Positions 21,112-32,053 of a stretch of 64,000 nucleotides of DNA are shown piece after piece (the stretch's first letter is position 1; each line of letters opens with the position of its first letter). The translations under genes were made by a program, and so were the position numbers. The notes beneath the pieces were generated by a model. The model was not told the origin of the DNA and made no database searches. It saw only the letters and a program-made list of their open reading frames with translations. The stretch is from assembly GCA_021234155.1 (NCBI GenBank), contig JAJEKV010000013.1, positions 11,286,202-11,350,201 on the forward strand, in the 5' to 3' direction. Origin of the DNA: Isoetes taiwanensis. Lineage: Eukaryota; Streptophyta; Lycopodiopsida; Isoetales; Isoetaceae.

Positions 21112-22159
21112 AAGTGGACTCTACTCCAAAATATTTGGGTGAAGACACAAGTAGTTGGCGGGAGTTCCTCCAGAGCAGGAATTTCGAATAGATTCCTTAG
21201 TAGATCATTTGAAAGTAGCATTCCATATGAGTTAGCATCGTGTATCTCTAGTAGAGCCATCCTAGAACCCTCAGTTCGAATTATGAACCACAATCAATGA
21301 ATCCTGACTGTAAGTTAGATGCATGTAATTAGGATTAGATGTTATTTTTGTCACTTATCATGTTATGTAGATATATGATATTGGTTGATCTCATATGTGC
21401 TCCTCTTGTAGTGGAAAGGAGGGTAGAGACCTAGTAGCCATTATTTAGACGATGCTCCTAGTTTAGACCTCTTAGTTCCTATTATATGCAGCCTATGCAT
21501 AGAGCCCACCAGGCTATGGAGGCTATGAAGTGACTGACACCATATAACGGGGTCAATGGCAAAATAGAGGGAGGTCCCTGTTGAGCATAGCTATTGGAAA
21601 CCCATAGAGGGCTAAGCTTATAGTCGGTCACTTTTAGAGGGCCAGGTATGACTCCGACACTTCCTGGGTCAATGGTTTCACCCTAATTCTCAAGAATTGC
21701 AGGTGTTGGCCTGACTCTTATTTTGGGAAGTTCGGGAAAGGACATTTGTCATCGCGATAAGCAATTGTGTCTCCGGTAGGTTACAGTCACGGCAGAGCCT
21801 GATTTAGCCCATCTGCATAGTATGTACAGGAGGGCCGGATGGATGGTCAAACCTAGCCATTGTCTATTGCCAGCCCGTGGTTGCATGATAACCGTTTAAT
21901 TAAACTTATGAATGAGATAAATGTATGAGTTATAGGGAAATTGAAGAAGAACATGAGCGTAGGGAAACTGTTCTTGCTCTTGAGCGGCTGCAAGACTAGA
22001 AGCTAGAAATTCTAGGAGAGGGACAAGGGAACAATTAATTCTTGATTTAGAGGGGCATCCTGTAAGAGAAGATTGGGCAATCGCTAAGAAGGTACAGTTG
22101 TGTGAATTTTGCTGGTATAATGGCAGGATATTATCAGTGATCTTATGCATCTTCCCAAG
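21112..22159. other. No gene recognised
   Basis: Mostly unique-looking sequence. A short plus-strand stretch near 21930-22000 reads like a charged helix (E-E-H-E-R-R-E-T-V-L-A-L-E-R-L), perhaps a fragment of a capsid or coiled-coil gene, but it stops at once. Confidence 0.4.
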
Positions 22160-22167
22160 TAAACATA

Positions 22168-23106
22168 TTGTCGTTGTTGCAAGAATCAGTCTTGTCAATG
22201 CTAGGAGTCTTTGATTACAATAAGTTTGAATATCAAATAAATGCTAAGATAGTGAATTTGGACCCTCGTAGAGTTGTTACCGTACTATGTGTCAATTGCC
22301 ATGAGTCTTTGCAGATAAAACATGATGCTCTAGAAGAATCTGTGGATCTACCTACTTGTGAAGCATGCCAAGAAGAAGATATGTCTGCAAATGAAATTGC
22401 TTCAGAGGTTGAAAATGGTTCAAATATACATGCTGGGCAGGATTTTGTTGGGGAAAACATAATTGGTGATCTTGACTTGAACTGTTATGGCAACACGATT
22501 CTAAAAGAAGAGGGATATTCACCACAGTCATTGATTATGGAAACCAAACATAGAGATGGAACAAAATGAAAATATTTTGGATAATAAGGGAGATGGCATT
22601 CTAGCTTCAGATTGTTCTGCTATTGAGGCCATTTATGCAGATCAAAATAAGGGAGAAAGTAAATTGGTGCATGTTGCGGACCTTGTAAAATGTGTAGCTG
22701 AAGACATTTCAATGCTTATAGATAATGGTATAAAAAGTTTAAACTTTGACCTCAGTCCAAATTGATTGTCCAAGCAGTTAAAATTCATACGAACAAGAAA
22801 AAAATGTTGAATGGGATCATGTGCATTGACCAGCAAGAACAATTCGTTCAAGGGCTGAGTTGTGAAAATGGAAAATATTCAAAATTCGTTTATCACATTG
22901 CCTTGTTGAATGCTAATTCTTTTCTGGGTATAACTAGTTGTGACATGATTATAGAATTGGCTAGCTATTCTTGTTTGGAAAAGTATACTTTTTGCAGGAC
23001 ATTCGACATGGCAGTTATGATAATCTATACAAATTGCAAATGGTGGGCATCGTGGAAAATTGGCTTTAAAGATACGGTAACAGAGCTTATAGTAGTTATC
23101 TTATAG
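22168..23106 (+). pseudogene. OB-fold/zinc-ribbon protein fragment (RPA-like)
   Basis: The first frame (133 residues) has F-E-Y-Q-I-N-A-K-I-V-N-L-D, then V-L-C-V-N-C-H, and 19 residues later C-E-A-C. This C-x2-C-x19-C-x2-C arrangement inside a beta-rich stretch is what the zinc-containing single-strand-DNA-binding OB fold of replication protein A and its meiotic relatives looks like. The following frames (22556-22765, then 22762-23106) continue with the same codon character after one-base shifts. A further coding-like stretch (A-F-E-E-V-P-Q-D-E-E-P) lies at 23340-23420. The gene may be a decayed copy or a spliced gene whose introns I cannot place. RPA-like, MEIOB-like and helitron-RPA origins are all possible. 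Confidence 0.35.
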
Positions 23107-23580
23107 TAGTTATCGAAAAGTTTTAGTTAAGTAGAGTAATAATAATATGATTATGGAGATCCTTTGGTGGCTGCGCTGGCTGAAATTGAAACAGACATAA
23201 TTGCATGGCTAATTCACGACCATTTACTTCTATCTTTTTTACAAGCTTATAATTGATGACTGCTAGTGTTGTTTTTTACATGCACAACATGTTAGATTGT
23301 GGTTAACATGCATGGGTACTACATGGATTTTTGCTATTGTTTCACTGGACGCATTTGAAGAAGTTCCTCAGGATGAAGAACCAATTGTGTCTGGGATAAT
23401 GTTGTGCGGTCAGACCATGGTAAAAAAAAAAAAGGTACGAAGAGGATATCATGAGAATATAGTAATTGCAATTTTTGTTTTACAAAGAAAACATCCAAAA
23501 AAAACAAGGTGCTGCGCACGGAGGGTTGCCCTCCATGACTTGAGAGTGAAATGGCTTAAATCACACTTCAAAGTCATGTT

Positions 23581-23660
23581 TTCGAGCATATACTGACATA
23601 TACTTGGAATATGCCACAAACACATGGATGAGGGTTTTCCCCTTAGGGGCAACCCAAAAA
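23581..23660. repeat. 80-bp direct repeat, left copy
   Basis: This shares GGGTTTTCCC(C/G)TTAGGGG-like and GGCAACCCAAAAA words and an upstream TACTT(G/A)GAATATGCCA block with 28111-28192. The two copies are 4.5 kb apart, in the same orientation, with the cyclin pseudogene between them. Confidence 0.85.
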
Positions 23661-25942
23661 ACTGGACTCAAACATATCAGTGGAATGCTATTTCCATGCA
23701 CAATTCATAATTCATAAAGCAAGGCATTCAAATATGCTAATAATTCACAAATTGAATGTTGCAAATAGGAAAAAGAAACACAATCCATTGATTTCATTCA
23801 AACCTTGAACATATCGAAAAACGAGAAGCAAGAATGATGATTTCGTTGGTCTTTTAGTTTTCTTTATCGGGGCTCAACACATGCACGACCGTGAGTCTCT
23901 GGTTCTCCAAGATTCAAGGAATTCGATTTTTTATTGCTATTTTTGTTTTCTAAATTTGAAATTGCCTCCAAGATTTCCAACTACCTTAGTACTAAATTGG
24001 GGGACAAAAGGGACATCGAAAATGAGACACCCGCAGTGTGCAGACATTTGTTTGGTTCTAAAACTACAAGCTTGAATCCATTATTAATGTTCGACATTTT
24101 CAGGTTAGAGTATATCTCTCAATTTTGAATGGCGTGATCTTGAATATGTGGGATTTGAACCCACATTATGCCCAACATCTAAGCATACCAAAGTGTAATT
24201 ATAATGGCTAAGAGATAGCCATGAAGCAACCACCATCCATGAGTATTCATGTTCACAATGAATATATTACATCCAAGAGGCCCTTACAATCTATAAGGTA
24301 CTCTAATTATTAGCCAGATAACTTTATTTATACTTACTCCATATACCATAACCATCATAACTGTATTCACATGTGCTGCATGTGATTGAAAGATGCTTTC
24401 ATCTAATGATCGATCACAACGCTAACCGCATTTTTTACCCTTCGTAGATGGAGCAACATTGGTGTCCTTGATTTCATTGTCCGCATAATTTTGACTACAT
24501 GATTTCTCCGGAAGGTCAAGGCCATTGTAAAAACTGTTCGGTTCTCATTCTTCATTGTGGTGAAAATGCAAGAGGGTGATCCAAGTGAAGATATACCACA
24601 GAAAATAAGCGGGACCATCTTAATGTGGCTGCAAAACCACGCCAATTCTTTTTAAAATTCAAAATTTTTAAGTGATTTCGAAGAAACCAATTTGTCATCG
24701 ATGCCGAAATATTACCACGATACCCCGCCAGAAGGTACTCATTGAATAGTACATGATTGATTGGTGTCGGCAAGAGGCCGATTGTTTTTACAAAGAAAAG
24801 TTGATCGTTAGGCAATATAATACATCAATGCAAAACCAAGTTGTTAGATGTAATTTAGGATTAATAAGCTTTCACGTGAGACCGATTTTGCCTAAAAACA
24901 TCTTGAAGCTTATTCGACATTATCAAATTGGTTGATTCAATGATCCAAATTTTAATTCTCCACACGATTTCTAGACATTTAAATACCAACAAAACATATG
25001 TTTGTACAAACTAATTTGAGCCGAGCTCTTAGCATTTGCAATACCACAGAGCTCCATTAACCTAAGCATCCATTACTCTTTTAGTCCTTAGATGAAACAA
25101 TAGATTCCATCGAAGAAAAAATATACCGCGGCAACAGGATTTTTTGTTCAGATTCGGAGGCAAAGCCTGGGATGTGAGCATGCTAGCATCTTTTCCCTAA
25201 GCGGAAATATTCGCAGAGTGCAATGATTATCTCCAAGTATTGCACAACAACAAAAACAGAGGGTCTCTTTTGTAGAATCCATTCATTCAACTAATCGAAC
25301 TCGAGAACAACATAGTCAACTTTGAAGGTCTAACATTCTAACGATTAAGGATAAAGGATAGCAACATGTCGAGGCTCCTTTGGCACATGTGACTAGGTGA
25401 AGACGAAGTTCATAACAATATCTAACAACACTAAGACTTTGCCTTCTAGCCAAAGCCGCCTCACTTTATCACATAAATTTCAAGCAAAGATGATTTAATT
25501 GCAAATGAAGCGCCACATTGACGAGCCCACCGTCGCTAACAAACTTAATTTCCATTGAATTTCACTAATATCACGTAAACAAAGCATTGGTTTCCTTTGA
25601 TTGATTACTTTACATGACCCATAATGCACCATCCATTAGCTTGCAAAATCTATCTATTTGTTGTACCATTTACAACATTTTACCCATTAAAACAACACAA
25701 TCGGTGGAAACATTGCCTATATCACAAAAAATTTGTGCTAATTAGAAAGATCTGAGAATTCAATTAGTGGAAATATGTACAGTTTGAAGAATATATCAAC
25801 TTTGATATACAAATGATGCTTTCCTACGATTTCTGTCCCAAGAATAAATAGGCAAGCAAGCAACTAAAAAGAATAAAGAATTGGACTATGGTACGTACCA
25901 ACAACAAAAAGATTGTTGAGTAGCATAAATAGTGTGTGTTGT
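23661..25942. other. No gene assigned; coding-like traces on minus
   Basis: Minus-strand frames at 24815-24552 and 24645-24403 have a plausible coding character (F-F-V-K-T-I-G-L-L-P-T-P-I) but no family is recognised. They could be 3' exons of the cyclin-like copy's neighbour or chance frames. A 34-bp segment (25273-25306) recurs exactly at 27865-27898. Confidence 0.35.
25273..25306. repeat. 34-bp direct repeat, copy 1
   Basis: TAGAATCCATTCATTCAACT followed by AATCGAACTCGAGA is identical to 27865-27898. Confidence 0.9.
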
Positions 25943-27130
25943 GAACTTAAGAGCAATAAAGGTAAAGGGGTGGGAAAGCAACGAACCGAAGCTCATTTTG
26001 GCAATGGAGTACTTCTTGTAAACTACTTTAAGGGACCTTTCAGTCGCCTTCTTGTGAAGCTCCACCATCATTGTAGCTTACTCCCCGCAAGAACCAACAC
26101 AATATCAACGCCTTGATCCAATAAAACCGTGACTAGTAGCAAAAATTTTAAGAAAGTTATAAATACAATAAATAAATAAATCAAAATCCATACTTCAACC
26201 GCCACTTGTTGTGAACTGAATGTCTCTTCAAAGACATAATTCCAAAGAGATGGTGGCCTTTGAAGGCGATATAGTGTGCAAAGATAGACTATCACGGCCT
26301 TTGTCCGATGTGAGGGTGAAAATTTCACCATGGTATAGTCCGGTGGAGACAAAGTTCTAACAGGAAGAAACTTAACATGTTCGTCCCCGCATGTGAGTAT
26401 GAAGCAACACTTTAGATTGCAACGCATTAAAACCTGAATGCTAGCATCACCAAACAACACCCGTTCACGGAAGAGCCTTCTCTCAAGGCTAACCATAAAG
26501 ACATACCTGAGTTGGAACAAATGATTAAAAGACAAGCAGGTTGAGCATTTTCTTTTCCCCGCAAAACCAAGAAGTCATGTCATATCCTTATGGCTAAAAG
26601 AGGACAATCATACTCTCTTACGCACATACCATTGATAATACTTGGTCCTTTGTGCAATGACATTGCCCGATATGAATACAAAATCTTGTACCTACAGCAC
26701 AACCAAAAAGTCCGCTCAATTAATATGTTTAAATGGTATCATTGACATGCTTGTCAAATTGAGCAATCATTACTACTTTGGGAGCCCGATTTCTTCATAT
26801 TTTAAAGCAAGTAGCATGGCAATGCATCCAAGGAGTTGTAGATGCTTCCTTGAGACACTTTCACAGGCTAAGAACCCGCTCTAATGATATTGATAGTCAA
26901 GAAGAATGTTTCTGTGCATCAACTTGAATTTGTAATGAACCTATGAATAGCTCAAATTTTGTTAGAGGCTGATAAAGAACATGACTTCATTAGGAACATG
27001 GGAGCAAAGGCAAATACCTCAATCACCAAATCTATTAGGATAGCTCTCATTTTGTGGTTTATGTCAGTTGTTTTCACATGTAACTGGGTGAGACACAACT
27101 CAATCTGATATGTATGGTTGAGGTTAGATA
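25943..27130 (-). pseudogene. B-type cyclin pseudogene
   Basis: The minus strand keeps the cyclin box in order. T-D-I-N-H-K-M-R-A-I-L-I-D lies at about 27060-27014. After an intron with GTATTT donor and CATAG acceptor comes V-H-Y-K-F-K-L-M (26945-26920), then F-L-A-C-E-S-V-S-R-K-H-L-Q-L-L-G and A-L-K-Y-E-E-I-G (26870-26780). V-Q-D-F-V-F-I-S follows (about 26690-26665), then P-S-L-W-N-Y-V-F-E-E-T (about 26260-26225) and the C-terminal helix H-K-K-A-T-E-R-S-L-K-V-V-Y-K-K-Y-S. Mitotic cyclins bind and activate CDK1-type kinases. One-base insertions near 26910 and 26875, a stop in the former reading frame and a poor second-fold region make this non-functional as assembled. Introns are retained, so it is not a processed copy. 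Confidence 0.75.
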
Positions 27131-27389
27131 GGTGTCCTTTCATTTGTTGCCAATGAAGGACCCGCCCTGAAAACAAGAATAATACCAAATAAATCAACTG
27201 AATATCGAAATTAATCGAACTATGAAATGCCAAACCTTTTTGAGGGCATGCCTTTGACATGCGGAACCTTTTCATCAATGGAAGCGATAATTGGCGTTGA
27301 TGTCGCAATCCAAAATGCAGAGTCAAAAAAATTAATAGAAAAAAAACCAATGTAGTATTTTTTCTCGCTCAATCCACAAGAACTATCTA

Positions 27390-27640
27390 TTTCTTAAGCG
27401 ACAAATAAGACTAGAACAGATTGTTTGGCCACATTTTACTTTCGTGATTTTCTCTTCTAACCCATTTGCAAAGCTTTGTCTCGTAAGCTCTAAAATGCCG
27501 TTATTTGAAAACTCGAATAAGCCCAGCCTATGCCTCGACAGCAGGACCTCCTCAGGATTTTTGTGCTTGCTAGCCCAAATCCGTAGTACAAAAATCCGGT
27601 CAAAGAAAATTAAGAAGCCTTACCTTCAAAATACATAGCG
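27390..27640 (-). other. Coding-like exon of unknown gene
   Basis: The minus strand gives about 65 codons without a stop, including W-A-S-K-H-K-N-P-E-E-V-L-L-S-R-H-R-L-G-L and L-E-E-K-I-T-K-V-K-C. It lies 5' of the cyclin box on the same strand. It does not resemble the cyclin N-terminus, so it may belong to a different captured gene. No exon borders are certain. Confidence 0.35.
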
Positions 27641-27864
27641 AGGAGTTAACACACTAAGCATGTGATGCCATAGAAATGGCAATCAAGATCGCAAATCAAT
27701 CACCGGGAGTTCAACCGAGGATTTTCATAGGTTTTCATAGGTTCCCCAAGATGCGGAGAAGTTCTAACCCTTTTTACCTCCCATCACCATGCAGCCCTAT
27801 GAAACTCCAAAAATTTTATAAATCAAGATATGCCATGCAAAGCGCCAAAGATTCCCAAGATGCT

Positions 27865-27898
27865 TAGAATCCATTCATTCAACTAATCGAACTCGAGA
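27865..27898. repeat. 34-bp direct repeat, copy 2
   Basis: Identical to 25273-25306, in the same orientation, 2.6 kb apart. Confidence 0.9.
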
Positions 27899-28110
27899 CA
27901 AAGATAATACCCTATAGCTATTTATTCCAAACGATTCCCCAAAAGCAAATCATGAAAGCCGAGTAAATAACCGCCATGCTCTTGGAAACCAGAGGAAAAT
28001 GCTTGGAAGAAGAAGAACAGCACAACCGGTTAGCCAGTTTGCACAGGGGCCGCAACTCCGATGACCGCCAGTTTACAGTAAACAGCGGGTTTTGAGTGGT
28101 TTTCGGCATA

Positions 28111-28192
28111 TTCGAAGCATATTCCAGCATGTACTTAGAATATGCCAAAAACCCACATCAACAAGGGTTTTCCCGTAGGGGCAACCCAAAAA
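28111..28192. repeat. 80-bp direct repeat, right copy
   Basis: Partner of 23581-23660. It has the same GAATATGCCA, AGGGTTTTCCC and GGGGCAACCCAAAAA blocks with about 15-20% differences by eye. Confidence 0.85.
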
Positions 28193-28677
28193 GGGGGAAT
28201 AAATTACGACACACTAATAGGATTGGAGTTCAAGTACAAGTCACCTTATGAAGATACAAGGTGAGCATTTTACTTTTGAATTTCAATTGAAGGAAATATA
28301 ATAGGAATATTGGGGAAAATAAAATCTATATAATATAGAAGATGCCATCATTCATTAGTAAGGTTATGATGGAATGAAATATCTTGTGATTAAATTATAT
28401 TAACAATGTGAGAGGAGGCAAGGTGATTAATATGAGGGGATGAGTATTAGTGGTTTTAAATTTGGCCAATGTCATGGAAAGGAGGGAAATGCTACAGTTA
28501 CTACCATAAGTTGGAAAAGTATTCTAATAGGGGGTCATAAATAAATAAAAAGCAAAAAAAAAAAAAAAAGGGAGAGAGAGAGAAAGAAAGAGAAAATGGA
28601 AGAACAAAAAAATAGAGAAGAAAAGAGAAGAGAAGATAAAATAATGATGAGTAAAAGTTTGTATTCCATTATTTCAA
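28193..28677. other. No gene; purine-rich low-complexity tract
   Basis: From about 28551 to 28640 the plus strand is a run of A followed by GGGAGAGAGAGAG and GAAAGAAAGAGA words. Nothing else is recognised. Confidence 0.7.
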
Positions 28678-28940
28678 GACCGGGGTGCTGGCAGAGTGGT
28701 TAGGCATTGAATGGAGCCCTCTCCATTCCTTGCTCATATCCCACTTGCACAACATCAGGTTTTTGGGTCGGTATGCAGTGGAAGCATGATGGTTAGACCT
28801 ATAGGGTTCAAAGCCCATCTGCATTCCATTGGTACCCAGAGCGAAACCTCACTTGAGGAACGTTGTGGTTAAGCTTTTAGGGCCTATATCCCACACGGAT
28901 CTTCTAGGTGGACCACTCCTTTTGGAATACAAGGAATGAA
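28678..28940 (+). mobile_element. tRNA-derived SINE candidate
   Basis: It starts GACCGGGGTGC and carries TGGCAGAGTGGTTA (28689-28702), which fits an RNA polymerase III A box. GGGTTCAAAGCCC (28804-28816) fits a B box. The tail ends in GGAATGAATGAAT repeats. The 110-base gap between the two boxes is too long for one tRNA head. ATGGTTAGACC (28790) and GTGGTTAAGC (28867) look like further copies of the same module, so the element may be composite. No target duplication was found. Confidence 0.5.
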
Positions 28941-29649
28941 TGAATTTAAAGAAAGTAACATAGCCATGGGTGTCTAAATGGTGTTGGGTAAATAGTGTGG
29001 ATTAAGGATCCATGGATGGTGATAGAGTATTTATTATTCTGGAAGTGAACAAAGGCTAACCAAAGAAAGTCCGCGCATATTAGCCATTTTGCTAAGACTC
29101 ATTATTGAAGATGTGATTTAAACATAATAGATTTTATTTAATTGTGACCTTGCAAAATGAATGGAGGCATCTTAAGGGTAGAGTAGATATTTGTTCTTGT
29201 AATGTTTATTAAGTGAAGAGTGCTTTAGTAGGTTGTGGATTAATGGGATTTTTCTTGATAGATTGAGCAGTGAACGATGAGGATCTGGTAGCTGAGAAGA
29301 CTCCTTCATAGTGGTTGTATTACGACAAAGGAGAGGAGTTCTATTCACCGGACGTCGAATTCATTGAAGGGGGAATAATGTGAAGTGGAAAACGATGCCA
29401 AAAAGTTGTGTTAACGAAGAAATTTAGGCATCTGGTTATGATATTCAAGTTTTTTATGCCAAAATTGGGCAAAAATGAAGATTTTAGCGAATTTGTGTAT
29501 TTCCTTCTATGGGGAAATTGCAAGCTAGTAGAAAACCATTGTGGATCATTATACGATTGGGACCTTAGAGAAAATTGACATGAAAACTATGATGATATTT
29601 GGACAGTTTAGATTATTTTGACCGACGGTCAAGATCGAACTTAAATTGT
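28941..29649. other. No gene recognised
   Basis: The region just left of the gypsy pol fragment. It could be upstream gag sequence of that element, but no zinc knuckle or protease motif is readable. Confidence 0.4.
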
Positions 29650-30658
29650 ATAAATATGAAACTGATGGAATGAAAAGACACGCTTGTTGGTTGAACCGAA
29701 CTGGGTTTGCCTCGTGTTCATGGCCAGAGTGTGCTACTGCAAGTGTCCATCGAGAAGATTATCTTGAATATCATGGATCGATTGGTGGGAGCAAATATTT
29801 CTCCAAGATCGATCTAAGAAGTGGATATCATCAAATTAGCATTAGGGAAGAAGATGAACCCAAAACGGCCTTTCGAACCAACCAAGGGCTTTTTTTTTTT
29901 TTTTAAGGACGACAACCAAGGGCATTTTGAATTTGTGGTCATACCCTTTGGGTTAACAAATACCCAGCCACATTTATGCGGCCAATGAACACTATTTTTC
30001 AGGGGTATCTAGACAAATTTATCCCAAATATTCCTGGATGATATTCTAATTTACTCAAGGAGTAAAGAGAAGCACTTGGAGAACATGAAAAAAGTATTGA
30101 TGATGCTCCGGGAGCACAAACTTTTGCCAAAATTTCCAAGTGTGAGTTGCTAAAATAACAAGTGGCATATCTGGGACACATAGTCTCGAAAAAGGGTTTG
30201 ACCCAGATCCAGACAAAGTTTGGGCCATAAGGGAATGGCCAGAACTTATAGATGTTCTAGATGTAAGAAGTTTCTTGGGCTTATCCACTTATTATAGGAG
30301 ATTCATTCCAAAGTTTCCAAAGGTGGCTGCCCCCCCTCACAGACCTACTTAAGAAAGGGCAACCCTTTGTATGGGGGAAGGAGCAAAATGTAAAAAATGT
30401 GCATATGTTGTGGAGGAAGCATTTATGATGTACTGAAGTGGAACCTATGGACTTGAAGGAGTATTAAAGTCCTAGAAATATTTTCAATGGTTGACATTCT
30501 GATGATGTGTCATGAATCTGGAAGAGTATGGTAGTTGCAAGGAGTTGGCAAGATCTAGTGAACTTATGGTAGTTAGAATTTGGATCTAAGGTTGAGTTTT
30601 TCCTAGATCTGGTGGCTAGGATGAAGTGCAGTTTTGTATAAGTTAGCCAAAATTCGTG
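29650..30658 (+). mobile_element. Ty3/gypsy pol fragment (reverse transcriptase)
   Basis: The plus strand reads [15 protein letters not shown] (RT motif A region), [21 protein letters not shown] and F-L-D-D-I-L-I-Y-S (the catalytic box, YVDD-type changed to F-L-D-D). Then come the typical H-L-E-N-M-K-K-V-L and K-F-L-G-L connection motifs. There are several stops and frameshifts. A 24-bp micro-insertion interrupts it at 29890-29913, and LINE-C lies directly to its right at 30675. The sequence resuming at 39160 cannot be confirmed as gypsy. Confidence 0.85.
29890..29913 (-). mobile_element. 24-bp poly(A)-only retro-insertion with TSD
   Basis: Fifteen T followed by AAGGACGAC sit between two copies of AACCAAGGGC (29880-29889 and 29914-29923). 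Removing the insert and one copy restores the reading T-N-Q-G-H-F-E-F across the gypsy reverse transcriptase. The insert therefore consists almost only of a poly(A) tail, on minus, with a 10-bp target-site duplication. Confidence 0.85.
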
Positions 30659-30674
30659 TAGAAGGGAGGCACAA
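30659..30674. repeat. 16-bp target-site duplication of LINE-C, 3' side
   Basis: TAGAAGGGAGGCACAA is followed at once by A and nine T, the poly(A) end of the minus-strand LINE. The identical 16-mer is at 39144-39159. Confidence 0.95.
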
Positions 30675-30724
30675 ATTTTTTTTTTGAAGAAATGTGGCAT
30701 CAATATATTAAAAGAATGGTAATG

Positions 30725-32053
30725 TTACAAAGCAAGTGAGGAGGAAGGAGAACTGCCCCAAAGAGACAGTGATACCTCGACACTCCACAACAAACTCACG
30801 TAAAACTGCAAATCCCCATCGGGCCATACAAACCCACCATCACCATCTACAACACCCAAGAAGTCCCGCTTAAATGACAAACTTCCGCATTTACTAATCC
30901 CGGAACGCCAGAAAGCTTTGAAATAGCTTGTACCTAAGTCGAGGAATCCGAGAGGTGCAGTCGCTAAATCCCCCGAAGATCCACAACCGCCTTCCAAATC
31001 AGCCACAACCAACCAAGCCCACGACAGATGTATTTTCGCCGCAAGAGCCGCCAAGCACCAGATACACATGAAGCAAAAGAATGGCCGGGCTAGTCAATCT
31101 CACCGAAACAGAGCCCTAACCCAATCCCGCATGTACCGCAAGTGAGGGCATAAAACCGCATAATGCTCCACGCCTCACGATGAAGGCCACAACAAGGGCA
31201 GAGAGGGCTCACACCCGGCCTAAACTGACTCACAAGGGCATTCACCCCGATAATGGTGCACCACCGCCACGAAGCACCCTAACCTTCGGTGGGGAAGTGA
31301 GCTCCATGTCCACATCCAAACCGAAAGCGCCATCGAGAACCCGGAAGCTGCAGAGACCACTTGCCTGAAGGGGTAGTGTGTCATGAATAGCCAGCACCCG
31401 GTAACAAGACCGCACAAAACAAGAAGACACAACATCTGGATGAACCTTCCAAACCTGCACCACCACATCATCCTGAGGGACTATAGGTATGTGTAGCGGA
31501 ATACTCCCCGCCACTTGTGCCTGTGATAGCTTGGCCACCGCCCCTCAGCGAAAGTGAGCTCGAAGAACTCCCCACGGCTAACCGACCACCCCAATACCAA
31601 TCCTCCAAGGTGAGCACAAAGAGCTCGCCTCCAACGGGCTCAAGGTCCCCGAGCATGCACTGCGGGCGCCCAAGGGCAAGTGCGCAGGGGTAGAGGAACC
31701 CACAAGAAAGGAGAAGAGTGGTAATAAACCGAGGCATAATCTAGCTGGAAGAGCACACGACGCGTGATCCCAAGCCCGCAACACCCCCCCCGAGAGAAAA
31801 GGGGATGCATGTGGGAAAAGCCGAGACCATACAACAAAGGCCTGTGGCAACTCCACATGCAAGGCGGCTCTTCCCAAACGCCACACAATGGCTAAGAGAT
31901 CGCAACTCTTGGCCCAGCGCACTGTGAGAAGATGCTCCATCTCCCGTAATGCTCCAAACAAACTTGGAGACCAACACCTTACTATGCAAAGTGCAAATCC
32001 AGAATGGCCAAGCCCCCATCCTCAGGGGGCGGAGACACATCCATCAAGCCACT
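30725..32053 (-). pseudogene. LINE-C ORF2 C-terminal region
   Basis: Minus-strand pieces of the RT connection and post-RT region are present in broken frames. Examples are W-K-V-H-P-D-V-V-S-S-C-F-V-R and P-P-K-V-R-V-L-R-G. Overlapping frames on both strands are a consequence of the GC-rich composition. Assigned by position between RT and poly(A). Confidence 0.55.
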
